Source: Amia ocellicauda (taxonomy: Eukaryota > Chordata > Actinopteri > Amiiformes > Amiidae). From it: DNA of 64,000 nt. Under the pieces are notes generated by a model. The model was not told the DNA's origin and did not search any database. It worked only from the letters and a program-made list of their open reading frames with translations. The stretch is taken from NCBI RefSeq assembly GCF_036373705.1, contig NC_089850.1:47891548-47955547 (forward strand), given 5' to 3'. Below are positions 14,490 through 25,439 of the stretch, piece by piece; positions within the stretch are counted from its first letter, which is position 1, and every line of letters starts with the position of its first letter. The translations under genes were made by a program, and so were the position numbers.

Positions 14490-15408
14490 TTTTGCCTGGA
14501 GCCGATAACGTGAGCTTTCTGTGTTTGTGTGTTGCATTACACTTTAAAAACTGTGTATTTCAGCTGGCTGGTTTCACTGTTGTTCATCACCGTTTCGCTA
14601 CATCTCTGTCTATATTTTGTCATATTAGTTATAATTATCACTAAATCCGATCCTGCAGCTCCGGCTATGCTTTCGGTTTCAGTTTTGGTTAACAAATAAA
14701 GCATTTTAAAAATAATAATCATGTTAATATAGTGCCATATATTATCCGATTGCTTGCTGTGTTGTTTTTTTGTCCACAGGGCTTTTTCCTCCATAGCAGG
14801 AGTGGTAGTGTTGTACCCCTGAAAAGGAAATGATTTAGACAATCATCACGCTACACTAGATGTTTACTGTACTGTTTACTTCATCAATAATGCCGCCAGC
14901 GCAGCAGTTCCCCTACAGGACGATCTTCACACTGCAATAATCGAGTGTAGAAACTATTTTGTAATATGTATTTCTACCTATCATACTCTCCCCGTCAATA
15001 AAAATGTCATTCTGACTGGTTTGAACCTGTTACCTTTCCCTACAACAGAAAATGTTAATACTTAACATGACATCCCATTCCATTTAATCCCAGTTTCTAA
15101 AATTGTTCTCCAAAGAGATTCTTATGGCTGGTACATTCTTAAGCTATTAAGCACTTGAGAACATTCAAGTCCATTATCAGGTCAAAGGCCTGAGAAAGTT
15201 GAAAGTTGTTTCAATGTCCACAGTAACAGTCCATGTGAGTCTTTCAGCACAGTCCATAAGTATGTGTTAAACACACAGTGCATAAGTCCCTGTCATAAAT
15301 ACTCATCAAGAGTCCATGAAACACATTAGGTTGATAAAGGTAAGGCTGTAAAGTAGCAGTCCATGTGGGCATTACAGGTGAATTCCACTGCAGGGGGATT
15401 TGAACAAA
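14490..15408. other. non-coding interior between the DIRS left repeat and the Gypsy pol fragment
   Basis: No coding match. It must contain the left junction between DIRS and Gypsy sequence; I could not recognise an LTR or primer-related motif, so the boundary is unresolved. Confidence 0.5.
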
Positions 15409-17112
15409 TTATGAGTTGATTGAGGGGACATTCACTGTGTTGACTGTAGGCTCCACACTGTAGAAAACCGGGCTGCCTAGTTGGTTATAGGTGAGTCTTC
15501 GAGGTGGTCGGCTGTCTTTCTGTTGGTGTTCCAATGCCGGTTCCTCATTATCACTCATGTTGTCTGTGGTTGGTGAAGAGCAAACTGGAGTCAGGTTCCT
15601 CTCAGATGAGTCCACTCGCTGAAAATAAATAAGTAAATAGTCACAAGATGTTAAGAGATTTCGGTGCAGTATACGAGACCTCCCTTTTACCTATTCTGAC
15701 TTCACCTCATAGACTGGGATGTCCTCTCCAACTTTGCGAACAACAGTATGGATGCACTCTCCCAATATGGGTGGAGTTTTCCTGTTCCTCCTCCTTCTGA
15801 TAAGTTTCTGACCAGAACATGATTCCCTGGTTGCAAAACTGTACTTCTCACCTTGGTATTGTAATACCTTTTGCTCCTCTCAGAAGACTTCTGAGCATGC
15901 TCTGCAGCAATTTGGTAGCTTCTCTCATACCCTGTTGCCATTTTTCTACATTGTCACAGTGATTGCTGTTGCCTGGGTCAGGATTCAAGTCAAAGAGCAG
16001 GTCAACAGGTAGTCTTGGTGACCTCCCATAAAGAAGGTAGAAAGGGGAGAAACCAGTAACATCAGTCCATGTGCAAATGTAAGCATACAGAATTTTGTTC
16101 AATGATTCTTTCCAGTTTGATTTCTGTTTCTCTGTGAGCATTTCCAACATCTGCAGCAGTGTGAGCATTTCCAACATCTGCAGCAGTGTTCTCTTGAATC
16201 GCTCCACCTGGCCATTTCCCTTGTGGGTGGTATGGGGTTGTTCTTGACCCACCCACTCCACAATACTTCTTAAGTTGTGCAAAAAGCTGGTTCTCAAATT
16301 CTGCACCTTGATTATGGTGTATTCTGGTAGGGAATCCAAACCTTAGAGTGAACTCATTGAGGATTCGGTCAGCAGCTGTCTTGCCTGACATTGAAGTCGT
16401 AGTATAAGCTTGTGCAAATTGTGTGAAATGGTTGACAATTACAAGGACATATTCATATCCACCTTTACATTTGTCCAGGTGGAGAAAGTCAATAGATATC
16501 AATTCAAAAAGCTGTGTTGTCACAATACTGGTCATAGGTGCTATGATTTCACGACAGGGTTTCTTCTGCTTGAGGCAAAGACAGACTTTAGTTACATAAA
16601 GTTCAATGTCTTGTTGCATATATGGCCAGAAGAAAATATCTCTTACCAGTGATATTGTGCGATCCAGTCCCAAGTGACCCACTTCCTCATGTAGCTCCTT
16701 GATGACTTTCACTCTATATTTTTCAGGCAGTACCAATCGTTTTCTAACTGTGGTTTTCCGATGGAGGATACCATTGTCATTGAGAATGAGTTTGTCCCAC
16801 TCACGAAATAGAGATCTTGTTTTTGCACCATAGTTTTTTTGTTCCCTTCCAGTTGGTTTATGACCTGATTCCTTGTGCTCCAGTATTTTTCCAAAATTAT
16901 TGGTCTTCCCTCTGTGCCTCCTGTATCTCTAAATTTGACAAAGGCGTGATGGTGTTCTATTGTAGTCAACCTATTTTGGGGCACAATGGACTGAGAGTGA
17001 CATTAGCCATGGGGCACTGTGAGCATTCCTTCATGTACTTTTCTATAGGCATTCTGGATAAACTGTCAGCATCAATGTTTTCTTTGCCAAGACGATATTT
17101 GACAGTAAAATC
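15409..17112 (-). pseudogene. Ty3/Gypsy pol fragment (RNase H end, integrase, C-terminal tail)
   Basis: Read on the minus strand, it starts abruptly at the end of RNase H (GKENIDADSLSRMP). It continues through the integrase zinc-binding segment (EVGHLGLDRTISLVRDIFFW), the core with first aspartate in SIDFLHL, and GNGQVERFKRTLLQM carrying the catalytic glutamate. Then come the post-core stretch LQPGNHVLVRNLSEGGGTGK and a tail with RRLTYNQLGSPVFYSV. Several frameshifts break it. The second catalytic aspartate is asparagine (HHNQGAEF where the family has DQG). A 27-base tandem duplication lies near 16160. Everything before the RNase H end is missing, and its 5' edge abuts DIRS reverse transcriptase on the other strand. 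Dead copy. Confidence 0.88.
16134..16187. repeat. 27-base tandem duplication in the Gypsy integrase
   Basis: TGAGCATTTCCAACATCTGC plus seven more bases occurs twice head to tail. It is in frame and duplicates nine residues (LLQMLEMLT). Confidence 0.97.
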
Positions 17113-18720
17113 CTGCGCACCATGTCCCAGGACATCAAGACCGGCAACTGGTTCATTACAGTGGATTTGAAATTTGCTTATTTTCACATCCCTATTTTGC
17201 AGGTACACAGTGCATGGACATTGTGTTGCCAGGGGGCCCACATCCACACCCACTGATGCCAGAGAGAATTGCCTCCATACACGTGTGTCTCTCCCTCTTC
17301 TGACTGAGAGCTTGCGTCAGGATGTCCCCTTGCCAGAGGCTGCTAGGCCTCCTAGCGGTAGCATCACAGACCCTCCACCTCGGCCACCTCTGATTTAAGG
17401 TGCTGCAGTGGTGGTTTGGGTCTTTACAGATGCATCCTTGCACACCGAGTCACAGTCACTTTGGCGTGCTAGAAGGTGCTTCGTTGATGGCGGAGCCCTT
17501 ACAATTTGACCCTTGATGTGCCACTGCGACCAGTCTGCTACCAAGTGGTGATGATGACTGATGCCTCCAAACTAGGTTGGGGATCAGTCTGCGACGGACG
17601 TGGCAGGTGAACGGAGCCTGCACAGGCCCTCCATAACGATGTCCTGGAGTTACAAACAGTGTTCCTCGGACTGTCATTTCCTGCCAGCCCTACGGGACAG
17701 ACATGTGCTGGTTCAAACAGACAATACAACGGTGGTTGCTTATATCAACAGACAGGAAGGTCTCCAGTCACAGAGCCTATACTGTCTAGCATGCCATCTA
17801 ATTTTGTGGGTGCAGCTATGGCTCTGCTCCATCAGAGCAGTTCACCTCCCAGGCCTGTCCAATACGGCGGCAGACCACCTCTCGGGGAGGCCCCCCGGTC
17901 TCGGAATGGCACCTCCACCCGCTTGTGATACATCAATTGTGGAGCAGGTTCGGCAGGGCGGAAGTGGATCTCTTTGCCTTGGCAGAGTCCTCAAACTGCC
18001 CACTATGGTTCTCCATCCAAGACCTCTCAGGAACCCTAGGGATCAAAGCGCTATCCCATGTGTGGCCGTGCTGTCTCCTTTATGCGTTCCCACTGTACCT
18101 CCTTCTCCCAGTGGTCCTGGAGAAGGTCAGGAGAGAACGATTGACAGTTCTGCTGATTAGCCCCATGGTGGCCTCGCAGAATCTGGTTTGCAGACCTGAT
18201 CGCCCTCCTCAACGGAGAACCTTGGCAACTCCTAGTGACAGCAGACTTGTTGTCCCAGGTGCAGGGCACACTTTGGCACCCCATTCTGGGCCTGGCTCCT
18301 GAGTGGGAGCGTTTGATTGCCTGGGTTGTCTGAAGTGATAGTAACCACTATTCAGTCGGCGAGTTTAGCACCTGGTGCCGAGACGGCGGTCAAGACCCAG
18401 TTAATTGCCCCATTGGGGTCATATTACAACTTCTACAAGAGCAGTTGGACCAGGGCAAGTCCCCGTCCACATTCAAAGTGTATCTGGCAGGCATCTCCTC
18501 ATGTCATGTCCGGATTGATGACGAACCCCTGGGTCTCATGTCTTGGCTGTGCAGTTTATAAAGGGAGCTTTACGGCTACGGCCTCCTCACACCCCTTCAC
18601 TGCCCGCATGGCGCCCCGATGTAGTGCTGGACACACTTTTCCAAGCCCCAGTTGTGGGGCTAGTGTCACTTAAGACTGCGTTTTTGCTGGCAATCACCTC
18701 TGCAAAACGCGTTAGCTAGT
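17113..18720 (+). pseudogene. DIRS pol remnant (RT, RNase H, start of tyrosine recombinase)
   Basis: An RT piece at 17113-17203 encodes MSQDIKTGNWFITVDLKFAY and FHIPILQ, the DIRS version of the first RT aspartate motif. After a gap with no match, RNase H follows (17545-17910): MTDASKLGWGSVCDGR, VQTDNTTVVAYINRQ, HLPGLSNTAADHLS. A linker at 17925-18300 has EVDLFALAESSNCP and EKVRRERLTVLL. The recombinase N-terminal region (18318-18720) carries STFKVYLAGISSCH and KTAFLLAITSAKRVS. Frames shift repeatedly and the polymerase active-site region is absent. Confidence 0.85.
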
Positions 18721-20123
18721 TAGCACACCCTGTCTGTACACCCATTTTGTGTCTGTTTTGTGGGAGATTGCTCCAGGTTGCCACTACGGCCTAACCCTGC
18801 ATTCCTTCCGAAAGTGCTGTCTCCATTTCATGTCAACAGGCCTATTGAGTTGATGGCTTTTCATCCTTACATTTGCACGGTTCTACAGGTTGGATGTGAT
18901 GGGACCGGTCCCTTCCATTGGGAATCCGGTGTTGGCTGCAGTCGAGCCTCAGTAGCCCATGGGCTCTGGCTCCTGATTTCCTCTCCCAGTCTGTCCCTGT
19001 TAAGCGCATCTTGATGAAGCTATTTGAACCGTGTCTTTCCCTTCCACCGGACTATGCCTTCCAGTCAAGCACCCATGCGAGCTGCTTCTGGACTTGCTGA
19101 AGTGTTCCCAGGGTCTGTCATGTGGCCTACAGGTACGTTGCCTTATGAGGCTGCCCTGTATATAGTTCGTTCATTATTGCATTGTGTTGCAGTGGTGCAT
19201 ATATAATATGTGTTAAACAGCAGGACTGTGGCTCCGTTCTGGCGTGTAGAATGGAGCTCACTGCCGCTGTTCCGAGCTGATGGCGCTCCAGTCCGTGTTC
19301 CGTGGGTGGCACATGAGTGGTTCCTGCGCCCCGTGTGTATATAGTTAGTTTGTATGACATTTTAAGTTGTTAGCAAAGTGGAGCTCTCCACTCTGTACTT
19401 TTCAGTTGAGTTGGGTTCTCCTCTGCTGCACGGAGGCAGCATGAATGTTCCTGCTGCCACGCGATATATATTGTTCATTTGTACAACATTGTAGAGCTGG
19501 TGTGGCCTCACTGTTGTCCAGCATTAGCTGCGCTAGGTGACAACTGCTCCCATGTTATGTGGAGGTGCATGATCCGCTTCCTGCACCCCGCGATGTGTAT
19601 AGTTGTTATGACAGCACAGTGGAGCAGGATGCTCTGTAACATTCAGTGGACGTGATTTCTCCTCTGCTGCCACGCTGTGTATACTGTTCCAGCTGTGGCT
19701 ACTCTGTTGACTAGCCAGCTGTGTGTTATTCAGTTGATCTGTTTGCCCGCTCCTGCAGGATTAGGGGTTCATCGCTATGTTAATGTGCGGAGGACACACA
19801 AGTTGCTTGATTGCCCGCACCATATATTGTGCAAGTAGATATACGTCCTCGCTCCTAGATGCACTAGTAGAGCAGCCGGCCTTGCTATTTTTAGCGGAGG
19901 GCCTAAGAGTTGACCTCTGTAGCCCCTCTTTGTATATGCTGATTGCAGACAGTTCCAGTTAGAGCGTGACTGTGGTCCTCACTCCTGGGCAGCCCAGGTT
20001 AGCCCCAAGGGGCCTCTGTGGCTCCTATCTGGAGTTGTGTTGCCGAGCCCCCCTAGCAGTCGCCTCGGGGCAGGCTTTCTTATCAGCTCGCTCCCTCCTC
20101 CCTTGCGATGGTTTTGTTATACA
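18721..20123 (+). other. 3' part of the DIRS element
   Basis: The first 100-380 bases still resemble recombinase coding sequence (LRPNPAFLPKVLSPFHVNRP) but then lose the catalytic core. From about 19.1 to 20.1 kb the DNA shows loosely repeated modules containing CTCCTCTGCTGC, CACG and GTGTATATAGTT, with no coding potential. Confidence 0.6.
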
Positions 20124-20222
20124 GTAACTCCTCCCCCTTGGGCAGTGCTTCCAAATTGAAAGATAACAATGGGTTGCGAATGCAACCCCGGTTCTCTGAA
20201 AAAGGAAGCACTGCCCAAGGGT
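20124..20222. repeat. internal complementary region of the DIRS element
   Basis: The first half (CCCCCTTGGGCAGTGCTTCC to GAAAGATAAC) complements the outer left end. The second half (GTTGCGAATGCAACCCCGG to GGAAGCACTGCCCAAGGG) complements the outer right end. They meet at a short palindrome around GTTGCGAATGCAAC. Confidence 0.85.
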
Positions 20223-20231
20223 TGCAAGGTC

Positions 20232-20454
20232 ATGCAGGAGTCCTAGCTCCCGGCAAAAGAGGACGAACCTGCACTGACGTCACGTTTTATAGAACAGGAA
20301 GTGGGAAAGGACCTGTTCTGAGTGACGAGCGCAGGGGCCAATGGCAGCTTTGATAGACTGATGTTTTCAATCATGTTCCTACGGAAGTGCGTAGAAACCC
20401 TTCCCCCTTGGGCAGTGCTTCCATTTTCAGATATCCGGGGTTGCATTCGCAACC
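20232..20454 (-). repeat. right inverted terminal repeat of the DIRS element
   Basis: Reverse complement of the left repeat over about 200 bases with scattered differences. It ends in GGGGTTGCATTCGCAACC. Confidence 0.88.
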
Positions 20455-23400
20455 TATCATTCTCAAATGCATTTAAACATATAAAAGAATAAGAATCAGT
20501 TTAAAATATGAGCAAATTGAAAATTATTCCTTCATTTTGCATGTAATTTATATTACAAACATTACAAAAGAAGAAAAATAAATAGAAACTACATTTAAAA
20601 AGATCTGTAATTTTGTCAGTTTGCGAAACTCGGTTGAATTAATCTGGAGAGAAAAACACATATTCAACTTGATTTAGTTCAGTTATGGGTAATGAGCGCT
20701 GCATTGATGTTGTTCAAATATGTAAAAACTGTACAGACACTTAGATGTGTTCTGACACTGGCATGAGTGTATTGTACATTCACATACCATCTACATGTGT
20801 GAAATATGTTTGTTTGAGTAAAGAGGCTCACAATGTGTGTGGGTGAGAGGTTGCATATCTTATTGAGAAACTATTTTTAATAACTTAAACTGACATTCTC
20901 TGTTTCACAGTGGGCTTCATATACTCACCACTATCACTGGTGTAATTAATCTTTGGTTAAAATAATTTGTCTAACATACAGAGACCAACACATGCAACTG
21001 GATCTTGGGTTGGAATTTCAGCCAAAGTCACGTTTCCAGGGACCTTAGAAGACCAGCCCCAGCTGATCACAAACCCATTAACGACCAAAATGCCTTCATG
21101 CTTCCCTGTACAGGAGGGCTTGAACACTCTTGAGAACCAGAAGCAGTGACATCATACTAACAGGCCCATTTAGACAATGATCCTGTTATTTACAACATCA
21201 CCCTCATCATCGTCAACCTTTGTAACATCTTTGATGGTTGACATCAAACATCAGGGTTGCGAATCAGGATTTGATTTGTTGTAAGAATCTGAGGTCCTGG
21301 TTTGCTTAAAGCATGCTCTAGATTTCTTTTAATATGTGATATACATTTCCTTGTTTTGATCACTTACTGTTTATTAGTTGACATCACTTCAATATTTAGA
21401 AAAGGCCTTTTATGTCATTACCTTGTGACTGCCATCATCTTGCAGTATTGCAGGCTGAGGTCAGAATCTTTTTCTTTGCTCGGCCAGCCTGCCAGTTTCT
21501 CAACACCTGCCTCGAATGTGACAGCTCTATGGGTGTCCTCATAAATTACTAATCATGTGGCTCTGCCTCCACAGTCCAGGACGGGCACGAAGTTAGAAAC
21601 GGCCCTGTAACCCTAGAAGAGTGGCGTCAGGGAGGACAGCTGAAAAGTAAAATGAAGAAACACATTGGACTGGTAGGAGGGGGGGCCCAGTCAAGTCCCC
21701 AGTCAGTGAGTGAAGCAGATGGTGCTCGTGCACACATCCAAATTCAATAATGGCATAAAGCTGGCACCAATAAGCCAAGTAAAGTTGGCATCAATCAGCC
21801 ACGTGCTAGCTGATCAAGTCACACAGGTGGCAATAGTTTGCCCCATAGGAAGAACACAGGTGAAGCAAAAAGAGTATGTTGATTTCAATATTGATAATGG
21901 GCCCATGCTTTACAGTATAAAGCCTTTAATAAATATGTAGTAGTTAAACCAATCTTCTATACCATCTGATAACCACATGTCCTTACATTATGTTCTGCCT
22001 AAAGTAAAGATTCCTAAAAGCTTCGTAATTTGTATTTCATAGTCTGGTACTAGTGTTACTAAAACATATTGTAGGGAAAATTAAGGAATAGCCCAACCAA
22101 CTGCCTGAGCATTTCTGGGAGAGCATATAAGAAGTTCAGCTCTCGCCATTATGGTTAAGTTAGGACTTATTTGTAGAATTAAGGAATTTATAATTTCTTA
22201 GTTTATTAATGCAATCCAATCAAATTAGGTAAAATAATATACAGTTTCTAAATTATATACATTGTGTATAATTTATTTTGTTTCCAGTCTAATAAATCTT
22301 TCTAAAACAATAAAAGGATTTCTGGTACAAAAGAAACTATGACAAAGAATTCTGGTTGCTTAGGCACAGTACACAGTACCGGCTCTCATAGTGGAATTCA
22401 TTACAGTTGCTTAGGACACGCCAGGTATTCATCAGTTAGAAGTCACTCAGGTCATTCATTTTGCTGCTATAAAATATGTAATTATGAAAGACTAAATAGA
22501 ACATTTGAAAAACATTTCTTGCATTTTAGTTTAGACCCTTCGAGATAACAGAAACATTGGACATACAACACATCAATATTGTTTCACCAGCACCTCCTTA
22601 ATTAAAAAAATGTGTCAGTTCTCCTAATTAACAATCATTTTTAGCCCCTTCAGTGTCCACTGAATTTGTATTAGGAAGAATAAGAATACTTTCTTCTTTT
22701 TTCCCTCCCACATATTTTTGGTTTCCTAAGAGGTAAATTGAATGCTTGCATAATACTATCGTGTTTCAGTGACATAAGAGACACAAGAGGTTAGCTGTAT
22801 TTGGGGATGAAAAGAACTTTACTGGCACTTAGTAACATTAAGTAAATTAGTTAATTAAATGACATGAAGAAATATCAACAAATGATGTATTCTCTGGATT
22901 TCATGCAAACAGGTGCTAAAAAAGCTGTGTCTGTGTTCGTCTCATCTCCTTTTCTATTTGTTGTAAAGAATGGAATATATAAAGAAGAAACAAGTGATCT
23001 GTGGCTTAGTTTAATTAATGCATATAATACCGTGATCAAAACACGTCCAACTACTGAACTGAAAATGTAAATCACCTTAATTAAAATTGAACAATTATTT
23101 TCTATTGATTATTTTTAACCCTAAAACATTTTTCACTTATTACCTATTACATATTATTCCTGTAAGTAATTCCTTGAATTCTCCATATACGTTTCAAGTC
23201 TTCTTTTTTTGGTTCAAAACATTAGAGTTTCCATTTTTTGTTAAAAAAACAAAAGACCATATGAGAAACATGAAAACAAACATTAGAAAGCAAGTGATTT
23301 ATAGAGGATGAGAACTGATTATATTAATCGTTAATTGTTAAGAATATAAAAACTTAATTGTTCCTATTTTGTATGAATTATACTGTGAAACTGTGGCTCA

Positions 23401-25362
23401 CATTAAATCAAAATGTCATCCCACCCAAGGCAAACATGACACTTGATGGGAGCTTCTTTTTTCTGGGAAGCTCCATGTGTGTACCAAATAGAAAGCAAAG
23501 TACTAGGTTTAGAATTTGCAATATATGACTGGATTGAAGCTTTGATATAACCTGTGTCCATATCAATTGTATCTGCTTGGACAACACATTTGTGTTTTCA
23601 TTTTGTGTTTCTTAGCTTTTCTTGGAATTCTGTTAGCAGAATGAACTCAGGCCCATCTGAGTTGGTTGTCATAATACCACTGTACAAATACTGAAAAAAG
23701 GATCAGTAGTAAAATTGTGGTGCTGTCTGTCAAGTACTGTTGCATTTAAATTTAAATCAAAGAGATTTGGGTTATTCTGTGGAAGACAATTCATAGAAGA
23801 AAACACTTTATTTTTAAATGTGTATCTTTTTGGAAAAGGCTGCTAAAACACTTCTTTCAGTGCTTTCACATCTGACCACTTGCATTTAAAATACGAAGAA
23901 AATATTAAGCATTGATCTATTTTGCTGGGAGAAGATGAAAAGGAGTGAGTGCAAAATAAAAGCAGGGAAGAGACAAAAGGGGGGATGTCAATAAGAAGCA
24001 CCTCAATCTTTTCTCCTGGCAGTCACTAAGCAACTTTTAATAGGAGGTCAAGCCCAAGCAAGGTAAAGGGGGAGACAACAAGACAGGATCTTTTGATACA
24101 ATAAAAAGGGAAAGTGAATGCTGGCTGTTGCACGGAAAATGGAGTGCCGGCTCCACAGCTTATTTACTCTTTAAAGCATGAGTGACAATGCCACATAAAG
24201 GATGCTATCGGTTTTGAGCGGGTGTTAATTCTTTCAACGGTTATTCATTTGAACCGAGCAAGATTCTTTGTAAAAATAAAATGAAGTACAAGCTCTTCAT
24301 TTTCTGGGTTTCCTGAAAATATGTGCATTGTTTCCTCAAGGACAAGAAAGCACAGAATTGTATTTAATGTGTGTATGTCTCACAGTTCGGTATTGACAAA
24401 AACAACAACACCAACAATAATAATTATTATAATATTAATATAATATATTGTAATGTTTATTTTATCACTTTATTAATTAAAATAAATTAATACCCATCAC
24501 TATTAGTCCTTATATAATCATAAATAGAGTTTCGTTGGCTGGGGAGGTGTGTATGGCATGTGCTTTAACCTGTAGTCATTGCAATGGTGAGACAACACTG
24601 GAAACAATACTGGATGCACCTGGCTTTGTCACAGGACATGAAGTCCAACCATTTCCATATCAAGCCATTTATTGGGTTCTACAGGGACTGGACTGCAATT
24701 CACAATACAAAAGTTAAAAATAATTGGTATTGAAATACATCACATAATTGATTACCAAAGAAGCAAAGCAAAGTAAGTAATGCCACTTTCTCTGAAAGTT
24801 TACAGAAAATATACCCAAAAACTTATGTTGAGTACACTGATTCAGACTATAAGAAAAGGTATTTGCTTTAGCAGTCTCCACAGATGCTACTATTGAGCTA
24901 TAGCTCTGATTGTTTAACAAAATTAAATAGTCTCTCTCAATCTGAAAAAAGATTGAGTACACTTAAGTTAATTTTAATTCTAATATCCACTTCAGAATAA
25001 TTATAATAATCATATTTATTTAGTCTAGTATCTACTTAAATGTTGTATGTGCTATGTAAATAGAATAATTTATTCTTTCAATTCTGCAATTCATTTTCAG
25101 GTAGCCTTATTTTAAGTACATCATATTTGTATCAGCATGCTTTTTCCTTCAGTTTTACATAATAGCGAGAGACTTGTTAGTTACAGATTAATATGTATTA
25201 ATGTAAATACTGTGGCTTACCATTCTGTGGGAACATTGAGGGCTTTGGAGTTTGGTCACCCTGTCAGAATGCGCTCCACAATAAAACTGAAGGCTTGGAA
25301 TTCCAAGTGTTCCTGAGTAAACATGAGAAAACAACTGACAAATAGTCAGAAAAACACTGTGG

Positions 25363-25363
<1 letters not shown>

Positions 25364-25437
<74 letters not shown>

Positions 25438-25439
25438 TA
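25364..25439. repeat. (AT)n microsatellite
   Basis: About 38 dinucleotide units with small interruptions near 25417 and at the end. Confidence 0.97.

Larger units (their letters stand above)
14289..20454 (+). mobile_element. DIRS-type tyrosine-recombinase retrotransposon, degraded, with a nested Gypsy fragment
   Basis: About 6.2 kb bounded by inverted repeats of about 200 bases. An internal complementary region near the right end joins the reverse complements of both outer ends, which is the hallmark of DIRS elements that replicate through circular DNA. Plus-strand remnants of reverse transcriptase, RNase H and an N-terminal tyrosine-recombinase segment occur in the expected order from 17113. 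Frames are broken, the front of the pol region is missing and the recombinase catalytic core is lost, so it is inactive. GC content is visibly higher than the flanks from 17.1 to 20.4 kb. Confidence 0.85.
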
